From an uncultured Hyphomicrobiales bacterium (GTDB taxonomy: Bacteria > Pseudomonadota > Alphaproteobacteria > Rhizobiales > Beijerinckiaceae), in assembly GCA_903932565.1 (NCBI GenBank), contig CAIZGQ010000401.1:1-43155 (forward strand): 43,155 nucleotides of DNA, given 5' to 3'. Positions 1 to 7,593 of this stretch are shown piece by piece. A model generated the notes under the pieces. It was not told where the DNA came from, ran no database searches, and saw only the letters and a list, made by a program, of their open reading frames with translations. The number at the start of each line of letters is the position of its first letter. Within the stretch, counting starts at the first letter, position 1. Made by a program: the position numbers and the translations under genes.

Positions 1-395
1 GCCGGCGAAGTGCCAGCGGACGAGGGCGTGAAGACGTTTTTTTCCTGTTCCCGCGTCAGGTACGGATAGACGTATTGCGCTTGAAGCCGGGACAGGATGG
101 TGGGATCGGTCAACAGCGCATCGATGTTTTCACGCGTCAGCGGCGCGGCCTGCCCATCGGGGCCGCCGACGCCTTCCCAGGCGACGATCGCGCGGCGGCA
201 CAGTTCGCGGCAGAACGCATCGAACCCGGCATCCCTGGCGAAATCTTCGACCGGATGGGTGGCCTCGGTCAGCGCCTGGCGGGCGGCGCTGACGGCCGAG
301 GGGCCGATGGGGCGCATCAGCACCCGCAAAGGGTTTTCGCCTTCGATCAACGTCAGCCATGCTTCGGCGGTGTGTGTGGTGGCCAGCTGATACAT
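1..395 (-). CDS. Tail assembly chaperone (gpG/gpGT-like), N-terminal part, runs off base 1
   Basis: Probable tail assembly chaperone, which would coat the tape measure during tail-tube assembly. The ATG at 395-393 overlaps the TGA of the major tail gene (TGATG), so translation is coupled. It begins [16 protein letters not shown] and is an acidic, helical-looking protein. The frame is open to base 1 and, if the window is circular, continues from 43155 to a TGA at 43103-43101, giving 149 aa. A canonical -1 slippery heptamer A-AAA-AAC lies at 42-36 in the correct phase. A shift there would give a 163-aa product ending at the TAA at 43062-43060. Identification rests on its place between the major tail protein and tape measure and on the slippery site; sequence similarity alone is weak. 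Confidence 0.7.
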   Translation of the reverse strand, partial: MYQLATTHTAEAWLTLIEGENPLRVLMRPIGPSAVSAARQALTEATHPVEDFARDAGFDAFCRELCRRAIVAWEGVGGPDGQAAPLTRENIDALLTDPTILSRLQAQYVYPYLTREQEKNVFTPSSAGTSP

Positions 396-1663
396 CAGTA
401 GCCTACGACGTCGTTTTTCAGCGTGACAACCAGCGAGTTGCCGCTGCTGCCCGTCTTGATAGGAAATGAAACTTCGACACCGCCAGGGCCGGTAACTGGA
501 CGCTTCGCCTTTGGAAAATAGGCGCCATTGATCTGAAAATCCACCGACTGGCCATTGCCGATGACCCAACCAAAGTTGATCGTGGCTGCCGTCTGGTTCT
601 GCGCATAGTTGAGCAGCGTCTGATCCTGAAAGCGGACCTTCAATGTACCTTCCATCGTGACCACGCCCGGATCGGCGCCGCCGATGCGGCCATCGTTGCG
701 GATGACTTCCAGTTTGGCCATATTGTTGGCGTACATGAATTCGGCATCAACAAGCGCGCCAAGCGCCGTGCCGTTGAGGTTCACATATCCGGTGGCCATG
801 GCAAATCGCAGCGCCGAAAGTACGCTTGGGCTGACGCCTGCTGCTGGCACGTTGGTAATCGTTTCGCCCTGGCCGATGACATCAAAATCGGCCGACAGCA
901 ACCCGCCACGCTGCATCTTGACCGACAGTTTGTTGACTAGGCAGCCATAGTTGGTGCCCCACACTGGCGTGGTCAGATCGGGATAGCCAATCTCCATCGA
1001 CAGCGACGGCAGCAGCGTGGCGCCAGAGGTGAACACGTGAGTGTTGCCACCCCCCAGCAGCGTGGGTGCCGACAGCGTGACATTGGCGGTAGCAGTAGCG
1101 GCCAGGGCAACACTGTTGGCCGTGGTGCCCGCTGTTTTTGCCGTGATCGTCAGAACTGCGCCGCTGGCCGCATAATTCTGGGTTGCCAGCGCGCCGGTGG
1201 CGGCGGCCAGATATGTCTGCAGCGCAGCGACGGTGGCGGTAACGCTGGCGCCGATGTTGACCTGCGCGCCGGTAGCGCCGCTTGTGACGAAGGTGATGGT
1301 GACGCCATTGATGGTGATCGTGCTGGCGGCTGCCGGCTGTGCGGTAAAGATTATCGTGCCGGATGCCGTACCGGTGGCGGCAGTCGTGATGGGCTGTGCC
1401 AGCAGACCCTTCAGCCACAAGCCAATATTGCGCAGATCGAGCGGTACCGAAACTTTGCCAAGGTTATCGACAATATCGAAGATCGGTGCTTGCGCATCGC
1501 GGCCGAGGCCGAGGATATCATTTTCCAGCGTGTTCTGGGTTTCGCCCATGTCGCTGCTGCGAAACGGGATGCGAAACCAGTTGGCACCCGATGCCGGCGG
1601 GGTGCCATACGTCGATTCAAAAGCGGCGTTGAGCAGCGCGTTGGCGCCCTGTGCACGAGGCAT
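395..1663 (-). CDS. Major tail (tube) protein
   Basis: Main subunit of the tail tube, 422 aa. It begins [20 protein letters not shown], a typical tail-tube opening. Residues about 100-205 form an extra, Ala/Thr/Gly-rich beta domain with the [11 protein letters not shown]-type repeat seen in phage structural proteins, inserted between the N- and C-terminal tube halves. The C-terminal half ([20 protein letters not shown]) is beta-rich. The start is fixed by a strong AGGAG about 6 nt upstream of the ATG. It follows the tail terminator gene and overlaps the chaperone start by one base. Confidence 0.85.
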   Translation of the reverse strand: MPRAQGANALLNAAFESTYGTPPASGANWFRIPFRSSDMGETQNTLENDILGLGRDAQAPIFDIVDNLGKVSVPLDLRNIGLWLKGLLAQPITTAATGTASGTIIFTAQPAAASTITINGVTITFVTSGATGAQVNIGASVTATVAALQTYLAAATGALATQNYAASGAVLTITAKTAGTTANSVALAATATANVTLSAPTLLGGGNTHVFTSGATLLPSLSMEIGYPDLTTPVWGTNYGCLVNKLSVKMQRGGLLSADFDVIGQGETITNVPAAGVSPSVLSALRFAMATGYVNLNGTALGALVDAEFMYANNMAKLEVIRNDGRIGGADPGVVTMEGTLKVRFQDQTLLNYAQNQTAATINFGWVIGNGQSVDFQINGAYFPKAKRPVTGPGGVEVSFPIKTGSSGNSLVVTLKNDVVGY

Positions 1664-1691
1664 GGCAGACTCCTATAGGTGCTTCGGCGGC

Positions 1692-2144
1692 CTATGCCCC
1701 GAGCGGGTTGTTCACGACGTATTCGGCGACGACATCGAAGTTGGCGATGCGAACCGGGACGGAATTGATCACATCATCGCTCGACACGGTGGCGGCGGTG
1801 ACATCGAGAAATTGGCACAATCCCGACAGCGACCGATTGGCGACGACGGCAGCGCCGATCGCCGTTCCAGCAACATCAAGTGCGACCTCGATCGCAGCGC
1901 CATTGCTGGCGCCGACGGGCAACAGGATCTCCACCGGAATGCGGTGGGTATAGATGTAGGTTAGCGGCGACATTTCCATTTCAGGATCACCGGGGTCACC
2001 CGGATCGCCGATGATCATGCCGTCAGCAGGAATGCGTTCGGGCTTCATCGTGTCGGCGGTAAAGCCTCGCACATCAAAGCCCGGGCATGCGGCAGCGACA
2101 AGCGACTGGACTGCCGACAGCACCTGCAGGCGCTTGCTAGTCAT
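1692..2144 (-). CDS. Tail terminator/completion protein
   Basis: A 150-aa protein in the slot normally held by the gpU-type terminator that caps the tail tube and joins it to the neck. It shows alternating helix and strand (MTSKRLQVLSAVQSLVAAAC, then THRIPVEILLPVG). Its ATG overlaps the stop of the preceding neck gene (ATGA), and the major tail gene starts 29 bases later. No catalytic motif is visible. The function comes from position and size; the fold is not proven. Confidence 0.6.
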   Translation of the reverse strand: MTSKRLQVLSAVQSLVAAACPGFDVRGFTADTMKPERIPADGMIIGDPGDPGDPEMEMSPLTYIYTHRIPVEILLPVGASNGAAIEVALDVAGTAIGAAVVANRSLSGLCQFLDVTAATVSSDDVINSVPVRIANFDVVAEYVVNNPLGA

Positions 2145-2755
2145 TGGCCGATCCTTTTGTCGATCGCAGCAGGAATGGTCGCTGCCACCTGATTGACATG
2201 CGCCTGCACCTCGATGCGTTTTTGCCCAGCCACCATCGGGACGAACGTATAGAGCAGCACCAGATCGCGCTTTTTGGTGCCGCGTTTGCGCACGCCCTTG
2301 ATATTCAGGCTTTGATCGAACAGGCCGAGCAAGTGGCCAGCTTTGCCTGGAATGACGATGATCGGGCGGCCCAATTTGGCCTGAACCGCCGCCACCGTCA
2401 GCCGCGCGCCCTTTTTGCCGGTGATGCGCCGCGCCGCGTCAGTCGGCACCGCCAGATAGCGGTGCCCATTGATCGGTACGACGGCATTACCGCTGTCGAA
2501 GAACTGCACGATTTTTGGTGCCTTTGACCAGATGAACCCCGTTGGGCTGATGGAATTGGCCTTCTCCGGGTAGATCTTGCTGCGCCAAGTATTGGCAACG
2601 CGACTGCCCAACCCCACAGCCTGCGCCTCCGCCCGCAAGGCGAGTTTCAGCGTGTTGGTGGCATCACGCATCGCGCCGGTGATAGCTCGGCCAAGCGCGT
2701 GTTCGGCGCCGCCGGCCTTTAACAGCGTGCCGCCCATTTTGACTTTGGCATGCAT
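2141..2755 (-). CDS. Neck/tail completion protein (DUF6441-like)
   Basis: A 204-aa basic protein whose N-terminal helix region (about residues 15-50) is followed by beta-rich sequence containing NGHRYLAVPTDAARRITGKK. That arrangement resembles the gpZ/HK97-gp10-like or DUF6441 proteins that bridge head connector and tail. Start and stop overlap both neighbours (TGATG upstream, ATGA downstream), so it is part of a tightly coupled neck cassette. The family name is from memory of similar sequences. Confidence 0.6.
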   Translation of the reverse strand: MHAKVKMGGTLLKAGGAEHALGRAITGAMRDATNTLKLALRAEAQAVGLGSRVANTWRSKIYPEKANSISPTGFIWSKAPKIVQFFDSGNAVVPINGHRYLAVPTDAARRITGKKGARLTVAAVQAKLGRPIIVIPGKAGHLLGLFDQSLNIKGVRKRGTKKRDLVLLYTFVPMVAGQKRIEVQAHVNQVAATIPAAIDKRIGQ

Positions 2756-3072
2756 CAGACTGGATCTGACGCAGCCTGGATGATCCAGGACATGCCTTCA
2801 TCATCGAGCAGGGGTGCGGCTAGCACGTACAGGTTTTCAGCACCGATGACGATCGTGTCGCCGGTGACGGGTTGCGGGATAGCCGACACGGCGATTGTCA
2901 GGCTGTCGCCATCACGCATCGTTGCACCGAAGCTGTGGTGCGATTCCTCGCCCCGATGCGTGCGGATGGCGCGCGTGGTATATGATCCGCCTGCCATTGG
3001 CAGGTATGTCACCGCCACCGAGCCGGCCGCCGATAACAGGACGGAGAGCGCGGTGGCGAAAGGATCGGACAT
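2755..3072 (-). CDS. Head-tail attachment protein (gpFII-like)
   Basis: Small beta-rich protein of 105 aa from the ATG at 3072 (MSDPFATALSVLL). An upstream TTG/GTG extension to 3117 would overlap the decoration gene and lacks a better ribosome site. The order helix, then strands, with a THRGEES segment and a GDTIVIGAENLYVLAAP region, fits the FII-type adaptor that sits on the head connector. It is located between the capsid decoration gene and the neck gene, as in lambda-like modules. Assignment is mostly positional. Confidence 0.55.
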   Translation of the reverse strand: MSDPFATALSVLLSAAGSVAVTYLPMAGGSYTTRAIRTHRGEESHHSFGATMRDGDSLTIAVSAIPQPVTGDTIVIGAENLYVLAAPLLDDEGMSWIIQAASDPV

Positions 3073-3076
3073 CAGC

Positions 3077-3403
3077 TTAGAACTGGCCGGACAGGATAAC
3101 CTGAACAGTGGCGTCACCCGATGCCTGGGCCGTCAGCGCGGCGCCGACTTTGGTGTTACCGCTGGCTGTGGTGGTCAGGTTCTTGTTGGTGTTGTCCCAG
3201 TAGAGCGCAGCGCCCTGTGTAATGGCGCCGGTTGCCTTTGGCAGTGTGAACACGCCGAGGCGCGAGAGCTGGACGGTAGTGTTGATGGCTGCCGGAGCCG
3301 AGGCCACGCCGAAGATCACACCGACCAACGCGCCATCGCCCGAATTGAGATTATAGGGGGCAAGAACGGGAACGACTTTGCCGGGGAAAAGGAAATTACG
3401 CAT
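3077..3403 (-). CDS. Capsid decoration protein (DUF2190 family)
   Basis: A 108-aa protein of about the usual DUF2190 length, opening MRNFLFPGKVVPVLAPYN and containing the family-like stretches GDGALVGVIFGVA, ALYWDNTNK and KVGAALTAQASGD. DUF2190 proteins are small beta-rich capsid-surface proteins that stabilise the expanded head. It sits just downstream of the capsid gene, as expected. An AAGGGAT ribosome site lies about 9 nt before the ATG. Confidence 0.75.
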   Translation of the reverse strand: MRNFLFPGKVVPVLAPYNLNSGDGALVGVIFGVASAPAAINTTVQLSRLGVFTLPKATGAITQGAALYWDNTNKNLTTTASGNTKVGAALTAQASGDATVQVILSGQF

Positions 3404-3444
3404 GGGATTGATCCCTTCGATTGGTGAGGTTCATGCAGCCGGAT

Positions 3445-3654
3445 TTAGGCGGCCGGTGGTTCGGGTGCCGGTTCGACTGCGACGTCAGCAGCAGCGGCGA
3501 GCGCGGCTTCGAATTCGTCGGTGACGTCTTCGACCTGACCATCATCGATCAGGCGCTGCGCTTCGACTTCGTCATCGAGCATAAGCACACCGGCATCGGG
3601 ATAAACCAGCTTTCCGTACACAGCGACCGGCTGTTTCAGCGAAAGATATTTCAT
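3445..3654 (-). CDS. Small hypothetical head-region protein
   Basis: A 69-aa protein beginning MKYLSLKQPVAVYGKLVYP. The start is chosen because GGGAG lies 8 nt upstream of the ATG at 3654. The N-terminal half is beta-like, the middle is acidic (DDEVEAQRLIDDGQVEDV), and the tail is Ala/Pro/Glu-rich and probably disordered. It lies between the capsid and decoration genes, so a minor head role is likely. I do not recognise the family. Confidence 0.6.
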   Translation of the reverse strand: MKYLSLKQPVAVYGKLVYPDAGVLMLDDEVEAQRLIDDGQVEDVTDEFEAALAAAADVAVEPAPEPPAA

Positions 3655-3750
3655 GGGTAGAACTCCCATCGGGGCGCCGATCACAGCGCCCCGGGTTGCG
3701 ACGTGGCAATCCTTGTGGGGCCGGAGCGCGCGATATACGCGCCGGCCTTA

Positions 3751-5859
3751 TCAGGTGCCGGGGTTGTAGAAGGCCGAGCGCCAGTTGATGGCGCCGACGC
3801 CATAGTCGAGGCGCACCTTGAATTCGGTACCATCCACGCGCCAACCCACGCTGTTGTCGAGAAACGGCTCCTCGATGCCGTTGAGGAATACCACCTCGAT
3901 CGCTGGCGCCATTTCCTTGTCGGCGAAGAAGTACCAGCCATGGCCGCTGGTGCCGACATTAAGGCGTGCCGAACCGACGATATCGCCGACCAGGCCCGCC
4001 ACCTTGTTGGGCACCTGAAACTTGCTCGATACCTCGACGTCATAGGGCGCGCCGATGATGACCTTTGCCTGACCTTCGTCAAACAGCGTGCACAGCAGCG
4101 TTTCGGGGCGAATATCGAGGATTTCGTTGCCCGACGGATCGAGCTGGCTAGCCATCGAAATGCGCGCCGCATCGAACGCCGCAACGCCGATCAACGCCGC
4201 AGCCGGTGCCGATACGCCTCCAGGCAGAGTCCACGAGCCACCAGCGATGTTGCGGTGGGCGGTCGAGAACAGCGCATTGCCGTCGTACATCGTCGGGTTG
4301 GACACCAGCAGCGCGTAGACGTCCTTTTCGATCGTGAGCTTGGCCGCGCGGCCCAGATCGCTGGCGAGCGTAACGAAGGCGCCCATATCGTCATTGATGA
4401 TCGCCTGGCGCGACAGGCTGATGATGTTACCTTTCGTGCCCGCGCTGATCTGCTGCTTTTCGCCGTCAGGAATGCCCTTGTTCTTGAATTCGCCCTGATC
4501 GGTGAGCGAATCGAGCGAGCTGAATGTGCCGCGCAGATAGCGGTTGGACGGACGGAAGTCGGTGACAGTGCCTGTGCCCGCAAACCGCGACCAGGTGTCC
4601 GGCGTGACCTGATAAGCCGCCTGCAGCACTTTGTTCATGGTGTTTTCGAGCAGGATCGGGAAATCGCCTGCTCCCTGGCTGATGGCGTTGCGCATGGTGA
4701 ACGCTTCGCCGATGTATTGCGCCGGATCGCGGCTGATGTCTTTTGCACCAGAGCGTACTAGGGCTTCGCGAGCAAGATCCCGCAAGCTGATGCCAGCGAA
4801 TTCACCCGGCGACAGATCGAGTTTTTCACCCCGTGCCGATGCGGCCTTTGTCACGGCAGCTTTCATGCCGGACCGCACGATCAGCCAGTTGGTCGCGCCC
4901 TGCAGCCACTTGTCGCGTTCGTCGGCGGTGATGGTGATCGCGCCACCGGGGGCGCCGGAATGGTCGCCTTCGTTGCGGGCGGCGAGCACATCAAGGATGC
5001 TATTGCGTGCAGCATCGATCGAGACGCCGGTATCGATTAGGCCCTGAATGGTGGCATTGTCGATGCGATGTTTTGTGCCCAGTTCACGGATAGATGCCGC
5101 GCGCGCGCGTTCGTTGGCGACGGCCATTGCCGAGGCCGACGCGGCAGCCTGAGCAGTCTGGTCTGCAATACGATTGGCTTCCGCAGCAGCGGCGGCCGCA
5201 ATTTCTTCTGGTGTCATGGACTTGCCTTTCGGATTGACAGGGGGGCGCGCCGGCTGATTGCCGGCCATTGCCAGTGCTGTGCCGGCAATGAGCCGGTGGT
5301 TTGGGGCCTTGCGGAACCCAAATTTGGTGATGTTGACGGCATTGGATGCGCTGGGCGCGGTGCCGATGGTGCTGCAAAAGCCCTGCGCCAGCGCGGTGGC
5401 GGCATCGAGCCAGGTTTCATCGTCCATCATGGCGGACAGCGCAGTGACATCGATACCGGTGCGCGCGGCATAGATGTTGACGATCGTGGTTTTCAGGCGG
5501 TCGAGCTGATCGGCGGCATTGCGCAGATCCTGCGCATCACCGCAGGCGACATCCCACGGGTTGTGGATCATCAGCATCGCGTTGGGTGCCATGATGATCT
5601 CGTCGCCGGCCATCGCCAGCACGCTGGCCATCGATGCGGCCAGGCCATCGATGCGGCAGGTGACTTTCTTGCCCGCCGACTGGGCGCGAGCGAGCGCGTT
5701 GAAGATCGCCAGCCCTTCCATGATCAGGCCGCCGGGGCTGTTGATGGCGAGCGTGATATTGCCCGGCGCCGCATCGATCTGCGGCACCAGCGTGGCGGCA
5801 TCGAGCCCGGCCCAGTCGTCACCGACCGCGCCGTAAATCATCACGGTGGTTTCATCCAT
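3751..5859 (-). CDS. Prohead protease-major capsid protein fusion
   Basis: One 702-aa chain. Residues 1-about 190 are a ClpP-like (S14) prohead protease: ITLAINSPGG, then GLAAS with nucleophile Ser76, His99 in MLMIHNP, and an acidic residue in MMDDETW (146/147). Residues about 210-300 are Ala-rich and coiled, likely scaffold. Residues about 310-702 are an HK97-fold major capsid protein. No stop or frameshift separates them. Met215 (MTPEEIAAAA) could serve as an internal start for scaffold-capsid. Upstream the ATG overlaps the portal stop by 8 bases. Such fusions are known in other phages, and presumably self-cleavage frees the capsid protein. Confidence 0.9.
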   Translation of the reverse strand: MDETTVMIYGAVGDDWAGLDAATLVPQIDAAPGNITLAINSPGGLIMEGLAIFNALARAQSAGKKVTCRIDGLAASMASVLAMAGDEIIMAPNAMLMIHNPWDVACGDAQDLRNAADQLDRLKTTIVNIYAARTGIDVTALSAMMDDETWLDAATALAQGFCSTIGTAPSASNAVNITKFGFRKAPNHRLIAGTALAMAGNQPARPPVNPKGKSMTPEEIAAAAAAEANRIADQTAQAAASASAMAVANERARAASIRELGTKHRIDNATIQGLIDTGVSIDAARNSILDVLAARNEGDHSGAPGGAITITADERDKWLQGATNWLIVRSGMKAAVTKAASARGEKLDLSPGEFAGISLRDLAREALVRSGAKDISRDPAQYIGEAFTMRNAISQGAGDFPILLENTMNKVLQAAYQVTPDTWSRFAGTGTVTDFRPSNRYLRGTFSSLDSLTDQGEFKNKGIPDGEKQQISAGTKGNIISLSRQAIINDDMGAFVTLASDLGRAAKLTIEKDVYALLVSNPTMYDGNALFSTAHRNIAGGSWTLPGGVSAPAAALIGVAAFDAARISMASQLDPSGNEILDIRPETLLCTLFDEGQAKVIIGAPYDVEVSSKFQVPNKVAGLVGDIVGSARLNVGTSGHGWYFFADKEMAPAIEVVFLNGIEEPFLDNSVGWRVDGTEFKVRLDYGVGAINWRSAFYNPGT

Positions 5860-7351
5860 TGTTGGGTTTGCCTTTTGCGTCCATCTGCGCGAGCGTCAGC
5901 GCCGCAACAGGATTGCCGACTTGGGTGACCTGGCCGGGGTCGCAATCGAGCACGAGGCCCAGTTCTTTCAGCCGGGCAAAATCGTGGGCCAGTTCTTCGA
6001 GGAAATCGTCGGGATCTTCGCCGCGTTCGCGCGCCGCGCCGCTGATCGTCTGTTGGCCCGAGCGGATCGCATCGCGGATGGCGGGAATTTCGGTTTCGGG
6101 CGACATCATCGGGAAACGTGGCGGCGACCAGCGAATGGTGACGCCGGTGTTGTCCATGCCCTGCATTTCCCAGGCATCGAGCAGCCAGCGACCGGCCGGT
6201 TCGCACAATTGCGGGATCAGCACGGTGGTCTGGATTGCCTCGATCGACTGTTTGAAATCAAGCCGGCCGATACGCCCCGAGATAAAGCTGACGTTCGACA
6301 GATCGCCGGTCATCACTTCATAGGGCAGGCCCAGGCCCGCCGCGATCGCCTGACGGCTGACGCGCGAAAACGGTTCGTAATCGCCCACGGTGGGTGGGTT
6401 GGAGAATTCGACAGTGCTGCCGGGCGGCAAATCCTCGATCACGCCCGGTTCGATGGCAAAGCTGCTGGGATCGATATCCAGAGCCTGGCCGTTCGAATCG
6501 AGCGTGGCCTGACTGTCACCATCGGGATCGCCGATGCGAAAGGCGGCAAAGCACGCGGCGATTTTCTGACGCACCAGCTGCGCGTCTTCGAATTCGCCGT
6601 AATCCTTGATGCGCACGATGACCGGCGCGAACCATGATTCGCCGTGAACCGCGCCAGGCCGGTGCGTGCGATAGATGTGGGCGATGTCTTCAGCCGGGAT
6701 CAGTTTGACATCCAGCGTGACGGGCACGACCGACCCGGGGTGTTTGGACCACAGCCAGTATCCGGTGCGCCGCCCGATCGCGTCAAAATCCACGCCCTGG
6801 ATACGCACTCCGCCGTTGTCGAGCGGCAGCGATGTCAGCATATGCATCCAGTCGGGTTCCAGCACTTGCAGCTGGAACGGGGCGGGCAGGCGATCGCGCT
6901 TTTTGCGCCAGCGACGGCGCACCAGAACTTCACCCGATACCACCATCGTCTGGGCGGCGAGCAGCTGCAGGCCGTAAAGATTGTGGCGGCCATCGGCGTC
7001 GCAGGCGGTGCTTTCGAAATGGGCGCGGGCCAGTTCGGTAAGCGCCTTGTCCTTCACGCCGTTTTTATAGACGTGAAAACGGATGCCGTTACCGACCATG
7101 TATTGCGCCAGCTTTGACGCGGCATTGGCGGCATAGGCATTGTTGCGGACAACTTCGCGGCCGATGCCGCGCAGCGCCTGGATCGCTGCCGGGTGCAGTT
7201 CGGCATTGCTGTCGCGGCCATTGCGGCGCCAGGATTCGGTGCGGCGGCCATACGATGCGCCATCGTATTCGGCACGGGCACGCATGGGCGGCCGGGGCGC
7301 GCGGGGCACTGTGCCGGGCACGCCAGTCAGCCACCGCGCCAGGCGGGTCAT
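5852..7351 (-). CDS. Portal protein (lambda gpB type)
   Basis: About 499 aa from the ATG at 7351 (MTRLARWLTG). Twelve copies would form the DNA entry ring of the head. Recognisable family segments are NAYAANAASKLAQYMVGNGI near the N-terminus, VVSGEVLVRRRW, the QLQVLEPDW segment and the clip/stem region with GLGLPYEVMTGD. The C-terminal part contains PETEIPAIRDAIRSG. Neither the ATG nor an alternative GTG at 7372 has a good ribosome site, so the start is uncertain by a few codons. It overlaps the protease-capsid gene. Confidence 0.88.
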   Translation of the reverse strand: MTRLARWLTGVPGTVPRAPRPPMRARAEYDGASYGRRTESWRRNGRDSNAELHPAAIQALRGIGREVVRNNAYAANAASKLAQYMVGNGIRFHVYKNGVKDKALTELARAHFESTACDADGRHNLYGLQLLAAQTMVVSGEVLVRRRWRKKRDRLPAPFQLQVLEPDWMHMLTSLPLDNGGVRIQGVDFDAIGRRTGYWLWSKHPGSVVPVTLDVKLIPAEDIAHIYRTHRPGAVHGESWFAPVIVRIKDYGEFEDAQLVRQKIAACFAAFRIGDPDGDSQATLDSNGQALDIDPSSFAIEPGVIEDLPPGSTVEFSNPPTVGDYEPFSRVSRQAIAAGLGLPYEVMTGDLSNVSFISGRIGRLDFKQSIEAIQTTVLIPQLCEPAGRWLLDAWEMQGMDNTGVTIRWSPPRFPMMSPETEIPAIRDAIRSGQQTISGAARERGEDPDDFLEELAHDFARLKELGLVLDCDPGQVTQVGNPVAALTLAQMDAKGKPNNG

Positions 7352-7376
7352 GATGCCGGGTGGTGGCGCCACGTGG

Positions 7377-7592
7377 TTAGAAGCCGGACCGGAAGCTGGC
7401 AAATTTGCGGCGGACGAAGCCCTGCGCGGCCTGCGTCTGAAGCGTCAGTTCATTCGAGATCATGCGACGGGCCAGCAGCATATGATCGAGCGTCTGATAG
7501 CGGACCTCGCGCCCATCGGCGAAGCGCGTCTGCAGCACGCCACTGGCGATGTTTGCATCGAGCGCATCGAGATCAGACTGTTGCCAGGCCAT
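7377..7592 (-). CDS. Head-tail joining protein (gpW-like)
   Basis: A 71-aa protein with two helices flanking a short beta turn (SGVLQTRFADGREVRYQ then LDHMLLARRMIS), the size and pattern of gpW, which plugs the portal after packaging. It is encoded between the large terminase and portal, exactly as lambda W lies between A and B. It starts one base after the terminase stop. Confidence 0.75.
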   Translation of the reverse strand: MAWQQSDLDALDANIASGVLQTRFADGREVRYQTLDHMLLARRMISNELTLQTQAAQGFVRRKFASFRSGF

Positions 7593-7593
7593 G

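Noticed and set aside
3703-4761. Long plus-strand frame opposite the capsid gene, and similar ones at 26660-27832 and 5846-6637
   Set aside because: They are low-quality frames without ribosome sites, fully opposite well-identified genes.
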